Position numbers and translations under genes: made by a program. A stretch of DNA of 64,000 bases from assembly GCA_004026145.2 (NCBI GenBank), contig CP034991.1:3194134-3258133 (forward strand), in the 5' to 3' direction. The stretch is from Takifugu bimaculatus. Lineage: Eukaryota; Chordata; Actinopteri; Tetraodontiformes; Tetraodontidae. The notes under the pieces are model-generated. The model worked only from the letters and a program-made list of their open reading frames with translations. It was not told the origin of the DNA and did not search any database. This document shows, one piece after another, positions 21,298 through 34,884 of the stretch (positions are counted from its first letter, which is position 1; each line of letters begins with the position of its first letter).

Positions 21298-24200
21298 AAT
21301 TCACAAACATTAAACTCCTTTGTTTGGACAGTTGTGTTGAGGTTTTTCCGGAGGACTGAGAGTGAGAAAGCAGTTTCATTTATTGCATCCAGCTGTTCTT
21401 CATCGGTGTCTTCTTCAGTGTGGTGATTTACGGACACTGAAGTGTTACTGTGCTGGCCGAGTCAGTCAGGAGGCGTCAGGCTGCAGCCGGCCGTGCACAG
21501 TACTCTTTTATTGGGGATGGGGGGGGGGGGTACTTACATGCTCATCGCGATCAGCTAGTTTCAGTATCGTTGCACATCTGCTGACAAACTGCTTTTCTGA
21601 GCTCTGTGAGAACGTCCTGCGCTATGAGGTCATCCTGCAGGGATCCAGCTGGGCCTGGGAATAAAGAGCTTTTCAGTATGTAAAACATAGGAAGGCAGCT
21701 CTGATATCCTGTCACATGTCCTGTCTGTTCCATGTTCGTCCGCTATTTACAGCTATTATTTACTCTTTATATTTACTTTTGCAGAATTTCCTCAGCAAGC
21801 AATGAAATATAATATTCATAGTTCCATATTTCTTTACCTGGGAAAACGGAGCTTTAGTTCTCCATTTTCCCCATCATCTGGATTCTCTCTTTTCATATTT
21901 AATTGGCCAAAAATATGAATGCAAAATCAAAGGAGGATGTTGAGGAGCATCATCGGTTCCTGCGATCAGAATTCAGACACCACATCACCAGATATAACAG
22001 ACAGATGGTGGACTGTCCCTGGCACCCCCCCTCCCCAACACCTCCGGGAATAATCACATTTTTATTTGACCTTGAAAAGTCCTTGAACTGCGCCTGCCTG
22101 AAAGTAAAATATCCCCTTTGTTATTGAATGCTCATTTCAGCTTCCTTCCTTAAATGGAAAATGGCCTGTTTCTGCAGCAAACCTCAGCAAACAGTAATTA
22201 CAGCAGAGGGGGGGCTCTGCAGTTTACAGCATATTAAGCAAACACCCGGAGAAAAGCTCTCCGAGGCGCCACGAACAAACAGCTCACCCGAGCTGCCCCG
22301 TGAAACCTGCAACGGATTAGCTCGCGCACACAGACACGTGCGTTATTTTCTGTGATCTCACTGACAGAATGGCAAAAATGTCTGGCTGCGCCAACGACGG
22401 ACTTTAAACCTAATCCCTCTTCAGAAGGTGGCCTAAAGTTGAGCGGAAAACCGGTGTTTCGGTCTCTGCACATCTATGTTTGCACACATGTTGGACACAT
22501 GCAACCGGCGCAGATGCAGCTGCGCTCGCGCTTAAACCCGCAGAGCCGACACGTTGCTGCTTCATTGACAATCCAAATAAAACCTCCAGCCACCAGGGGA
22601 AGGTTGGAAACGTGTCCAGACACAGGACCGACCCGGGAACTAGCGCACGTCTTCCGAAGTGGAAGCGCTTTCTGATGAAATGAGCGTCCCCAGAAGAAGA
22701 AAAGGGGCCACCGACTGCAGTCCTGAGTAAATGAGCAACAGCTTTGAACGTGTGTGTGACACGTTCACATTAAAAGCCAAATGCTAGCCTGGGGAGGGGA
22801 CTTAATCACGATAATTGGGAGCAAACTTCAAAACAAATGCGAGCGGGTTCAAAAAGAGGCCCTCCCCGGTTTCCTCTGCAAGCGTAACGACTCCATCGCC
22901 GGCTCCCCGGGCACCGTGTGACATTCATGCCAGTCAGACGGCTCTGACGTCCAGCTTTCAGTCCCTCTCCGTCCATTTCTACCACTATTATTTGCTTTCT
23001 TTTACTGTTTATTTCCAAATAAACACTTTCACACCAGAGGCTCAAATGGTTCAAAAGGAAAAAAATAGTAGAAAGTTGGTGCCGAGCTCTCACACCCGCT
23101 TCTCGACCAGACCAGGGCTGGTTCGGAGCCTAATCTCGAAGCAGGTCTTCCCTTTTGGACCGCCCAAGAACTGGCTCTCAGCCTGGAAAGCTGGTTCCAC
23201 AGCGGCTCCACCACTGCTGCGGGTCTAGAACCAAGAACCACTTACATCAGGGGCTGGGGGAGGGATTATCGTGGCCAATAAAACCAACCAAATTAATATA
23301 TTAAATTTGTTTAATTGCAATATGACGGTTGTGTGGCCAACGCTAGGTGGCTAGCATGTTAGCTTTCAACAAAGGCTAACAATAATTACCTTTCTCCTTA
23401 AATGCAATCGCAGTATTGAATGTAAGAGCAGCGTCCACATCGGAACGGTCTTGTTCCGTTGACAACACCTGCAAACCGCCATTGTTGTTGTCTTGTGCCT
23501 GAAGTGGTCCCAGTGTGAGGAAGTGAAGCTGTAGAGGACGATGTAATGACCCGTAAAGCTGGTGGGCAAGGTAACTGGCACTAGCAGCAGCCCAGAACCA
23601 GCACCGGGAAGGGGGCAGCAGTGGACCTGTGCACCTAAAACTGTCTATTTTTCTCCCTCGACATGGCAACAAAAACACCATCTGTGCCTCAGTTTATGCT
23701 GCTCCATTTTGAAAAGCCATTTCGTTCAGGTGGGCTGTGCTGCCGGTGACGCTCCCTGCCTGGATGCCTTTTTCCTGGGCCCACCCAGGGGAGTCATTTC
23801 ACACCGTTGAGAAGCTCCTGCTCACATTTTTCAGACAGGAGCACCAGGAACTAAGGGGAGCATCTGATTTCCCATGTGAACGCCTGACGACAGGTCTGAT
23901 TTGGAGAAGTTTCATAGATTATGGAGCTCTGGAGTTTTCTGAAAATAGATTCACGAGATGAAAAGAACTCTCCCGGGGCTGAAAGCAGAGAGGAGGAACA
24001 TCTGGCAGAGCAGCTCAAAAGTGAACCCGAACAACGGGGACCTGCCTTTTGTTTTTGCTCTTGTCAGTTGGACTGGGAACGGTGGGCGCAGATGACAGAA
24101 CACAAGCGTCTGGCACGGGGACAACCCAGCCAATCTTTCATGTCGCTATCCTTTTTTGGGCTGCAGCCACATCTGCGGGTGTCCTCTTATTTGACGAGAG

Positions 24201-24639
24201 GTCAGCAGGGAGCTTCTGTCCCTCCTACAGGACAAAAGACAAAACAAGTCCCTCAGCTGGGATGGAAGCTAGTATGAGATACCAGGTTAAAACATGATGT
24301 AACAAGCGTTTCTAACCACTGTCAGACCGACAGGAACCTAAAAATGCACGGCTATTACAAACATTTTACCCCCCCCCCCCCATCCCAAGCAGAAACACCC
24401 CATCTGTACCCATGTTCCGTGGGTCAACCCATGGCGTTCTCCCTCGCTCGGGGTCAAAGGTCAAGAACAAACATTTGGAGCTCACATGTGAGTCAGACTG
24501 TGACACGCATGTAATCATCCTGATGGAGGGGGGGTGGGGGGGGGGTGGGAGGCTAAAAAAAGGACGGACGCCTTTTCTAGCACAGGCGTGAGAGAAATTC
24601 AGGGATGCTGGGAGACGCAGGAAGTTCTGTGGGGGACGA

Positions 24640-24840
24640 TTTAAGGACGAGGTGTCAGCGTGACGACAGCTGTTCGCTCCTCTTTTTGTCAGCTCTGGTC
24701 GGCTGCACGAGCGGCCGCCGTGGCGCCGCGGCGCGGGGCGATGGAGGCATTCTCTGTGCCACCTCTCAGCAGGGGGGCGGGCCCCTCTGAGCGCGTGCGA
24801 ATATGTTCCTTTCATTCCTCCGCCGGCCCCGCGTGCGCCG
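24640..24840. promoter_or_regulatory. CpG-rich, GC-rich island; candidate promoter
   Basis: This is the most GC-rich stretch of the intergenic region, with gcggccgc, ggcgccgcggcgcgg and ggggcgg (an Sp1-type GC box) within 150 bp. It could be a CpG-island promoter, for example for a non-coding 5' exon of hapln1 or an unannotated transcript. No splice donor or coding start could be tied to it. Confidence 0.35.
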
Positions 24841-25417
24841 ACATTGGGAATAAGCTTAAATGAATCCGTTCTGGCCTGACGACTTCTCCCTTTCACCTGC
24901 GCACGCTCGGGCCTGTTCCGTTTCTGCCTTATTGAGCGATGATTGGCTGCTCACGTTGACCTCAGCCCATCATCAATCACTGCCGCCTCCAGGTACCGCC
25001 GCCTTTTCTTTTCTGTCGCTCCCTCTCTCCTTATTAGTCTCTCAAGGGCCACTGCCGTGATGGATATCACTGTGGGGATGTTCTTCATCTCTTCGGGGGC
25101 TGGTAATGGGATGGGACCACCTTCACATTCAGGTATTGAGACAAAGTCTAACATAAAAAATGTGTTGGGAGCAACGCAGCGGCAGAGGGCCCGAGCAACA
25201 GAGCGTTTAGCGGCCGCGCGTGTTGTGATACATCAGGGAACGATGACCTCTGCGAAGAAGGATGTCTTCCAGCATCTGCTGTGAAGAAAATGCTTTTCTG
25301 CTCTAAAGTCCGAAGCATCGGGGTGTTTTATTGCTCACTAGAATAGAGCGAAAGGCTGCGGAGGGGAGGTGCATTCATTAGGTCCAGCCAAGAAGAAGCG
25401 TTCAACATGCGCCTCAA

Positions 25418-25431
25418 CTGCCCTCCTGTGG
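25418..25431 (-). promoter_or_regulatory. CTCF-like motif, reverse orientation
   Basis: CTGCCCTCCTGTGG matches 12 of 14 positions of the reverse CTCF core. It forms a divergent pair with the motif at 25712-25725. Confidence 0.3.
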
Positions 25432-25711
25432 ATAATAAATTGTTCAGACAGCAGGTGGAGCTGTCTGAGCAGGTAAGAGACCCCAACCAGCCCCCCCCCC
25501 CCCCCACACAAACAAACAGAGCGCCTCATTCTTAGTATCAGTCTCAATTAAAGTTGCGGGGTTAATAAGAGAAGAGCGTCACCGGATGAGCTATTTCATC
25601 CTTAAAATGTCCATTTTAGTCGTGTTCTCCACAGATCCCACAACTAAACGGATCCGTTACGCCTTTAAAACAAATTTTATCAGAAGACTCTGGTGCATTT
25701 CCCCTCTCGGA

Positions 25712-25725
25712 ACGGCAGGGGGCGC
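25712..25725 (+). promoter_or_regulatory. CTCF-like motif, forward orientation
   Basis: ACGGCAGGGGGCGC matches the forward CTCF core (CCASYAGRKGGCRS) at 12 of 14 positions, with the strong AGGGGGC centre intact. Confidence 0.35.
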
Positions 25726-28700
25726 CATCACACATATGCTCAGCACCTAACGTCCACATGTTGTTGTTGAGACTAATGAAGAAAAGCTCAAGACATTTGC
25801 TTGTGATTAGAATAGTAGCAGCCACACATCAACTCTGAACGTGAGGGTGTTGGATGGATGCAAATGGAGCGGCTCGTCGTGTTCTGGAGAACACAGTGGG
25901 GATCTTACACGGGGGGTCTCATTACAAACACGCCTGTTGTAATCCAGCTGCAACGATGGCGGAGTGTGACGGCACACACTGAATATGCATCATCAGAGTG
26001 TGTTTGTATCAAAGATGTCCTCCGTCTGGTTCTGGTTTTTAGAAAATGCAGCCAGATAGTGATGAAGAGTAACGCCACTTCCTGTTTGAAGACACCTTAA
26101 TCCCTCCCGTCACAGTTCCCAGGGAATTGTTACTTGAGTTTTTCCCCCTTTTTGATTAAAAGGGAAATGAGGGTGTGTGTTCTGTTTGGGTTGATGTTGG
26201 AAAGATGGAGACTCAGCACGGAAGTGATGTTGCCTTCCAAAACGTTTCGAACTGAGAGACTTTTGCCATGATTTCCAAAAGCTTCATTTCTTAAACCCAC
26301 CGAGTAATTATTCTTTTACTTCTGAGCTCTAACTTCGGAATTATTTCCAGCTCATTAAATAGTTCAAATATTGCTTCTGCTTCCTGGCTTTGAATGCACT
26401 TCTCATGTCAGTAACTTCCATTTAAATAGGGAAGATCTTTTGAAATTCGGGTTATACAAGGAAGTGCCAATTAGGAATGCTTCCATTAAAGTTTCGGAGC
26501 TGATAAACTGCACTACTTTCATCCAAATTTAGCAATATAATTACAATGTGAGTTACTCCAAACAATGGAATCTATTAATGGAATAAGAAAGAATAATAGC
26601 AAAGAATAACAGTTAAAACTGAAGGAGGCAGTTTTCCTTTTGACAAATAGATATTAGAATTTGTTATGTGGGGGTCTAAAAATGGATGGAATGTCGCCGT
26701 GCGCATGTACAGATGTGCACGTTAATTTACTTTCCTGATTTACCTTCAGTACAACTCAACCCAACTCTAGCTTCCGTTACAGTCAGAATTTTCCCAAAGC
26801 TCTTGACCAGAGCCTGACCCCGGGAACAGGAAGAAACCTTGAGCGGGTCCAGGATCCGGACTCGGGTTTCACCCTCCTTCCGCAGCTCCGAGGTGTTCGG
26901 GTCCAGGCAGGAGCTGCACCGGCCACTGGATACGAGAGAACGAGCTCAAAGCTCAGGACTGGAGGTGGCATCAAACCTCAGAACGATGAATCAACTCCTC
27001 CCCAGACTGGCTCGGTCTTGTTGCTACAGCAGCCGGCTATTGTGTGGTGAAGCGGTCCCGACAGAGGACACCAGAGCAGCAGCCCCGCAGACAAAATCCA
27101 TCACTTTTTACTGATGAAACTCCGAACAATGGAAACATTAAAAGTCCCAGCCGGTGATTAAAACGGGCGCTGGGAAGGGTCGATTTCAGACCCTCGGCTT
27201 TGCTCGGTGTCGCCCTGGAAGCACAGCTGTGCCATCATTGTGCTCCAGCTCTGATGGTCTGGGGAGGGAAATCCCCCCCCCCGTCGACCATAACATTGGC
27301 TTTGCACAGTTGGTTTGATTTCCAGCGCGTCCTTTTGGGCTGTGTCATCGGACCGCGGAAGAGAACGCAGATGGGAAAAGTAGCTTTTGGGGATTTAAGT
27401 CCACATTTTGCCTCGGAGGATTCCCATGTGCTCATGTTTCCTGTTGTCTGGAACTCTTTCATTTTCCCCCCGCCTGATCCATTCACCCCTGGCTTTATTT
27501 GCTGAGGCCAGAATGAAGTATTATTGAGCCACACTCGCCCCCCCCCCCCACCCCACCCCTCAACCCTGCACCCACCACTGCAGCCGCTGTGTTATTGAAT
27601 ATAACGCGATGCCACCGGGTCACTGACACAAAATCAGTTTTCCGTTGTCGAGGACGGGCCACCGGATCCGGCAGATTGTAGGACAAGTGGGGTGGGGGGT
27701 GGGGGGGCATTTCAAACAAACTACAGAACACTGCTAGCCAGATTAAAGAGCTCATGCAACTTTACTTTCAATTAGATCATAAAAAAGACAAGAAAGTGTG
27801 AATATTCTTGACTGGAGACACTGAGTAAGTCCGACAAATGTCCCATTTATCAAGCGTTTCCTCCTAAAGCCTCGTGAGCCCCCCCCCTCCATCTGACAGT
27901 TTCATTCATGGGCCTTTGGTCTTTCTGCACTATGAGTTTCCAGTCGGGAGACTGAGGCTCTGACTCGGAGAACTTGAAGGTGAGAGATGGACCCAAGGCC
28001 AAAGCAATTAATCCTTTGACCCACTCCAGGTCACACTGAGGTATACGGGGAGAATCTTACCACTTCCGACGCCTGAGTCAGGAAGTTTTAAAGAAACTTT
28101 AGCTCCTCCAGTTTCTTTTAGTTCACAATTCACCTGTTTGTTTGTGGAACTACTGCAGGTGCAGTTAGTTTGGGCGACTGAATTCCAGATCCAATGGTTG
28201 GGCGCCGGTGCCCTGTTCTCTGAGAAGGCCGCGCACTCACTGCAGCACCTGCAGCACGAGGAAAGATCCGGTTAAACGCTCCAGCTTTTACATGCGGGCG
28301 AGCGTTACCCAATCAGAGCCACACACGCGGATGCTCGAGATAACGAGGGCTTCTTCGCGGTGCCCTCAGAGACACCGAGCTGGAAAGTGGGTGTGATGAG
28401 CGAGTGGGAGCTTTTTCGGCGCGTAACTAAGTTGGAGCGTTCTTTTCTCGGAGCGGGTTTGGCATCTGTTACTTTCAAATATAACTAAGAAATGGAAACT
28501 GAGCAAACAAGTGAAGAGAAGAACAATGACACACAAAAAAACACAACTCGGTCTCACTTCAGGGAATGACTCCGAATGACACTCTCGTCTACGTGGAGCC
28601 TTTTAACGTCGCGGCGTTCACCAAATGCAACCTTTCAAAGATGTAGCTGCAGAGAAAATCCCAGGAACCATAAATAATAAGATTTGACGCGCAACCAATG

Positions 28701-28836
28701 GGTTGGAGTTTGTAGAGCCACGGATGCTGAGCGCCACTGTCTTCACAGGCTTCGCTGAGACACGGAGGACTCGTGTCTGCGGGCGGCGTGAACTCACCAA
28801 TTATCGCAGTGCAACGCTGCTTGATTCCAACACAAC

Positions 28837-28837
28837 G

Positions 28838-28920
<83 letters not shown>
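28837..28920. repeat. (CTGT)n microsatellite
   Basis: About 21 uninterrupted CTGT units. It creates an artificial open frame of RQTD repeats on the minus strand. Confidence 0.98.
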
Positions 28921-29245
28921 AAAATAAAAAAAATAATAACTTAACCAACCATTTAAAGCAGCGTGAGCATGAACCCACTATATGGACTTTTGGGCACTTA
29001 CTATACATAATATAGTTAATGATGTTTAACCGGTGCTGCAGCCAGACAGTAAAAAGCAGAAAAATATGCACCACGGGTGATTTTTATGCTTTGTGCTGTT
29101 ACCGCAGCGGCTCACTTAGTTCAGGATTTTAATGAAACGCTTCATGGAAAACCGTGGCTGGGTTTTTGCCACTGATTCTTAAATTTATTTAGCGGGTTCA
29201 AAAATCATGCAATTTCCATTTTAATATCAACTCAGTTCCTGTTGC

Positions 29246-29246
<1 letters not shown>

Positions 29247-29336
<90 letters not shown>
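29247..29336. repeat. (AC)n microsatellite, about 45 units
   Basis: Uninterrupted AC dinucleotides over 90 bp. Confidence 0.98.
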
Positions 29337-29339
<3 letters not shown>

Positions 29340-30132
29340 TACATGTGCAGGCTGCCTTCGCCAGTTCGCTGTAATTTGCATCCAGGTCAAATCCAATAGG
29401 TTTGTGGTGTGTTTACACCTCGTGCAAATATTTGGAAGCCATTTTTTCAGGGGATGCGCTCAGTCGGCGACGGCCTTTTGCTCTGTAAAATCGTTTCTGC
29501 AGTTTGCTTGGAGATGTTTTAACCAGATTTCCACCTGAAGAAGTGTCGCACCTTCAAACAGAGGCGCTTCAGTTATGTTGCTGCTGAGGTTGCTGTGGAC
29601 CGACTGGTAAAGTCGGATTAACAACACCGAGCCTCAAAAATCTACAAATCTGGGGAGTTTAGGAATGGATGGCAGATCATTCAATTGAAGCGTTACTTTG
29701 ATGAGAAATCTTTTTTTTGGATGGTGAACTGATAAAGAAAGTTTGCTGCATGACTGATTATATGCGAAATGAAGTTGCTACCCGACAAAGATAACATCTT
29801 TATATATCATCTTTTAAACTGCATATATTTTAGAAGGCATTCCTAGTTGGGGATGTAGAGTGACTGCACATAAGCACATAAATTTGAGGGCTGTGCTTCC
29901 AAGGTTTAAGCTACCTCTCAACCTTTTAAATGTGCTTATTTACACAGTTTTGAACATACGGAGCATTTCCCCAGCTACACCTGGACAGTCTGATTATTCA
30001 CCAGTCACTGTTTCCAAACACCGTCCCAGTATTAGCTCCAAATTCTTCAATCCCTGACTGCTTCACTCTCAGGACCTAGATGAGGCCTTTTATTGCAGTG
30101 ATTTGCAGAAAAACGAGTCCTTGATGTGAATA

Positions 30133-30564
30133 TTAACCCTTTAAAGCCGTTTGTATCATATTTGATACGCGAGATTCTGAGACGTCTCTTTTTTCTAAAC
30201 CAAAATCAAGTGTGGCAGACCACTGTCCTCTCCAGAACCAACTCCAACACCACCCCGTAAAAGAGGCTGCAGTGTGCCTCTTGTGCTAAAAAGTGCTATG
30301 CAAAAAAACCAAAGAGAAAAATGTTGTTCATGTTCTATATTGTCAAAATGTTATGGGCAAACTTTGTTTTTGTGTCTAAAGTTAACATAGTTGTGAGCTA
30401 AAAGTTGCCAAAATCGCCTAATGTATCATATTTGATACAAAAAAAATGTCATAAACAAAATAAAAAAAATTGGGATTTTGTTAAAAGGTTCAATAAACAT
30501 CTCATTTCCAAAAAATTTAGAATTTTCTGGCTATTTTTTGATGTGTCAGGCTTTATAGGGTTAA
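30133..30564. mobile_element. Non-autonomous piggyBac-type element (424 bp between TTAA sites)
   Basis: TTAA at 30133-30136 and 30561-30564 flanks a 424-bp element. Its ends are inverted repeats: CCCTTTAAAGCC on the left and GGCTTTATAGGG on the right, 11 of 12 complementary. A TTAA target duplication with CCC...GGG ends is the hallmark of piggyBac. Just inside both ends lies the same small palindrome, GTATCATATTTGATAC. The interior contains a degraded stretch that reads in pieces as PRKRGCSV and SCAKKCYAKKTKEK, reminiscent of the Cys-rich C-terminus of a piggyBac transposase, but no open frame. It is therefore a deletion derivative or old relic. Confidence 0.85.
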
Positions 30565-31196
30565 GAAAACCCAGAGATCAAGATGGGATCCCAGGTGAAT
30601 CCCTGGAACCTGGTCTCAGCAGCCAAATGTGTTGAGGTTAAAAACTGGCTTAACCATCTACAGCCCCATTCACGCCCCTTCGAGCCTGACCCTCACCAGC
30701 AGGAGCCCCACAGGGATACCTGCTTATCCCTCTTCTACCTTCATACACACTGCACGCCAACACACACCTTTAATTCCCTTTTTCATTTTGCAGGTGTCAC
30801 TCCAGTGTTGACGCAGCCTACAGAGCGAGAGCCCTGTTCTCGTGGACCTGCTATAAATGTCCGCATCCAGTCACATTTTCAGCCTTTTTCCATTGGAGGT
30901 TTGACAGCAGGGGGTCCAAGGAGAGCTTTTCAGAAACCAGGAGCTGTGAGTGCCTGAACCACCATGGTTCAAGTTTGCTAGTGGATTAGCAGAGTGTGTG
31001 CTGGTTTATTTAGACCCAGACCATCAGAATACATGTGGCACATCCACGTGTCTGTGTGTGGCTGTGTCCGTGTGTGCAGTTTTCTGTATTTAAAGTCCTC
31101 CATAGGTTAGAAGAATCCTCCATAGTGAGAGTTAGTCAGTCAGACTGAGCACAGGTGACAGATATGTATTATGCATGAGAGGAGGGAAGGCAGCGC

Positions 31197-31205
31197 TATA
31201 AAAAG
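31197..31205 (+). promoter_or_regulatory. TATA-box-like motif
   Basis: GCGC-TATAAAAAG lies in a purine-rich upstream context. A short open frame follows at 31212-31463 but shows no recognisable domain. This is a candidate core promoter only. Confidence 0.2.
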
Positions 31206-34200
31206 CACACTGTGATATTCACTGTTACACATGCAGTTCAGTTCAACTCTGCTGCTTCCTGGGGAACATTATTAAAAAGCCTGAACCCTCAGTCCTCTCA
31301 GACACCTCAAATTAAGCCAATACCAGGCGTAGTTGCAAGACATAAGCCTTCCTGTACAAAGGAAACAGACGTGGTTTCACAAATGTATTCTAACTCTCCC
31401 TTCACCACATCTAACCGTGCTCCCTCCCTCAGTCCTGTGATGAACATGTTCTTCACCATCTGACAGCAGAGATCAGACGTTGAGGCTCAGCTTTCTCCAT
31501 CTGTTGTTTTGTTCTAAGCCGCTCTACAATAACGCCGCTTGGGTGATCAAGAAACACAACACCTGAGATCAGCCGCGGCAGCAGAGCGGACCTGGCGGGC
31601 CCACAGAGACGTCTCTTGCTTGGCCCTCTTGGCCGCCCCTGGTTAGTGCAGGTGTTGATGTGTTAAATGGAATGGAAAAGATCAACGGTGCAGATTTAAT
31701 AGGCAGCAGGGATTTATGTAGATTCATCGGGTTCGGGTTTATTTCCTGGAAAGGAAGAGTTGTTGCTCATCCTCTTGGTAAGTTTAGCATCGATCTCGCT
31801 GCTTAATGCTACGAGTACGGGAAAAGTCCGGGCTAATGGCAAGACTGGTGCTCCTAATGCTTTCCTGATCAATATTTTATGCACTGGTTACTGATGTAAA
31901 AAGGTCTCTGCTTTTGATGAACTTGCAGTTGCCTTCAGGAGTTCTAATGCCGCCATCGCAACCAAGTGAGTCCAAATTCAAGTCCTGCTAACAAGAGCGA
32001 ATGCTGCAGCGACTCCAACGTATAAACTGGTGAGGACACTTATCCTCATAACTGACAGATAAAGTGCACTTTACTGTCTCCACATGGACGGAATTTGTCT
32101 GAGGCTTGTTAGAAACAGCCGAGTTGTGAAGCTGATGAGAACAAAAACATCTTTAGCTGCAGAGACCTAAAGAGAAAACCGTGTGTGTGTGGTGGGGGGG
32201 GGGGGGAGCATTGGGTAGTCTGCCTGTGTGTGCAGCCACGAAGAGAAGTTAGCGATTGCCCAGAGTGCTCCGCAATTAGTCTTTCAACGGGCTGGATGTT
32301 GTTAATCTTAATCAGTCTCTTATCTTCGGTTCCAGGTGAGGGGAATTTGTGGCCTTCACCTCGCCAGGCTTTTCTTCACGCTTCAGCCATTCCTCCTCAT
32401 TACGGCGTTACAGCGCTGTGTGGCCTGACATGATAGTGCCTCCATGCACAGCCAGCTAGTTAGCCCTATTCCCATGCCGCCTAATGAAAGATACATGTCC
32501 TCCGTGTCGCCGAGATTTTGAAACTCAAAGGGTTTTTCGAACGGTGGCAGAATGATATCGGCGCTGGTCGCGAGACGCCGGCGACCCCGGGGATCCCTCT
32601 TGCAGAATGCATCAGCTTTAATTAGCAACAAAAGAAAAACTCCTTCTTTATGCATGGGCCCATGATGCTAAACATGCAGTTCCAGATTTATCATCCCATC
32701 GGCTGGCACTGATGGCAGCGTGCAGCATTTTGAAACAGGATCAGACAGCTGCACAACACCATTCTATTCGTGGCACAATAATCCCAGGACAGACTACGCC
32801 AAAAAACAAGAGGTAAATAAATAATGAAGTCAGTGGGGAGAAACACAACAGCGAGAATAAAAGAAAAAGACCTCGTGTAAACACGGGCCGAAAAACCAGG
32901 AGAGCGGCCGGTCAGCTCGAGCGTGAAAGGATTCGTCCTCCTTTTCTTTTCAATTAGAGACGGCCTCAAAATGATGGTTGTTCGCCGGCGCAGTCTGATT
33001 GCTGCTTCGCTGGTATTTTCATGCAAATGCGCTGGTTCCTTCTTCATCTTGTGTATCGTGATGAAACCTGCTTCATCCCGGCAGCATCGGCTTCTCGGGC
33101 CAAATTGCCAGAAACGTGTGGGGAGACTCTGCAGAGGGCAGAGCTGACTGGGCTCGAGCCAAATCAGCTGCGATCAGACCAGAGTTCCTCTTAAGGGGAC
33201 TTCAAAATGTCCGCATATTTACACAGTGTGTGTCGCGTACGCGGTTTGTGTTAGGCAGGAACAGTTTCTACACCGGCACCGCTGGCTCTGCCTTCAGGGC
33301 TAAATTAGGGTTCAATGTCTTGCCCGAGGACAGTTTTTCATGCCGACTCCAGGCTTCATAAACAACCACACAACATTTAAATGAGTCGTCCTCGGCTGTT
33401 GAAATGGCTCTTCTGCCCAAGGCCCACCTCCTGACCCAGGGACGCGGTTTTGAGGACATGGGGGACCTGGACATGATGTTCTGCTGGACCAGGTGGGTAT
33501 AATTATCACAGGAGGGGAACACGTCTGGGTTAGTTCATCGGGGGCCACTTGTGGTGAGAATCGGTCCCCCGGTTCAGTTGGGGTTTGGGTTAGTCCCCCT
33601 AAAAGTGGTGCAAAAGGGGTCCCTTCATGTCTTTAAGTGGCCAAGTAAGAGAGAATATGTTCTATTTCTGAGAGGATGGAATATTCAAGGAGTTTTGCTC
33701 CGATCTGTCGCTGCGAGCTACATCTGCGTGCTCATCAGCGTGTTAATAAATATTAATTAAACGTCACATGTTGTGTTGTGATACTTACAAACAAGACAGG
33801 TGTCTCTTCTGGTTTGGGTGTTTGTTTACATGGCGGTGGGTGTCATGAATGAGAGGAGAAGCGACGTCTGCTGGGTGACGTTCCTCTTCCGCTTGTTTCT
33901 GCGTAACGAAGGTTCCTGTAAACGACCATTTCCGCTGCAGCCACTTCCTGCTGCTTTGAATTCCCGATTCTCCGTTGAGGTTGAGGTCTGGTAACTGACT
34001 TTGGGATAATGGATCACAAAGTCTCACAAATTGATGTCATTGACACAAATTTGTTCACTTGTGATAAAAAAGAGGAAATTATTTTTCATGATCACTTTAA
34101 TGATTCACATCAATGGGGTATTACCCCCCCACACACACACACACACATTAACATACTGCACTTAATGGGCTTACAGATTAGTCAGTAAAAGAAGTCAGTA

Positions 34201-34607
34201 AAATCACTCTGATTCTTATGAAGATTTCACCAAATGGGTATTTAGAACCAATCGGCAGAAGTCAAAATAGCAGAATGCTCACCGAGCATCAGTCCGGAGA
34301 GAGACGGCCTGCTGTGCACACCTGTTGCAGGTGGACATACGGACACAAGACAGACTGTGTGGTGGTGGCAGAGTGATGAGAGCGCACGTGAGGATGGGGC
34401 GCCGCCAAAGCGCTCCACCTGCCCCTTAGCTGGACATGTGCTAACACCAGTCCTGGAGGGGGGTGATTACGCCCAAGTCAGCCGAAGGAGGTCGCGGTAC
34501 AGCGCACGTGACAACACAAGCAAGCACATCTGGCAGGGACAGATGCCCGAGTTCGGAGCAATAGTGGAGTTTAACGGTGAGTGTTAGCGGTCGTCAGAGT
34601 GAAGGCT

Positions 34608-34825
<218 letters not shown>

Positions 34826-34884
34826 GGTTTTGTAATAAAGATACAATTATACTTAACAACCAATGTAAATACAACATGAAATCT

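Noticed and set aside
24366..24896. 176-codon open frame on the minus strand
   Set aside because: It coincides with a GC-rich segment that lowers stop frequency; no recognisable protein and no splice context.
28589..29074. 161-codon open frame with RQTD repeats
   Set aside because: Translation of the (CTGT)n array; the flanks show no domain.
31212..31463. 83-codon open frame just after a TATA-like motif
   Set aside because: No recognisable domain, poor start context and no downstream splice partner could be found.
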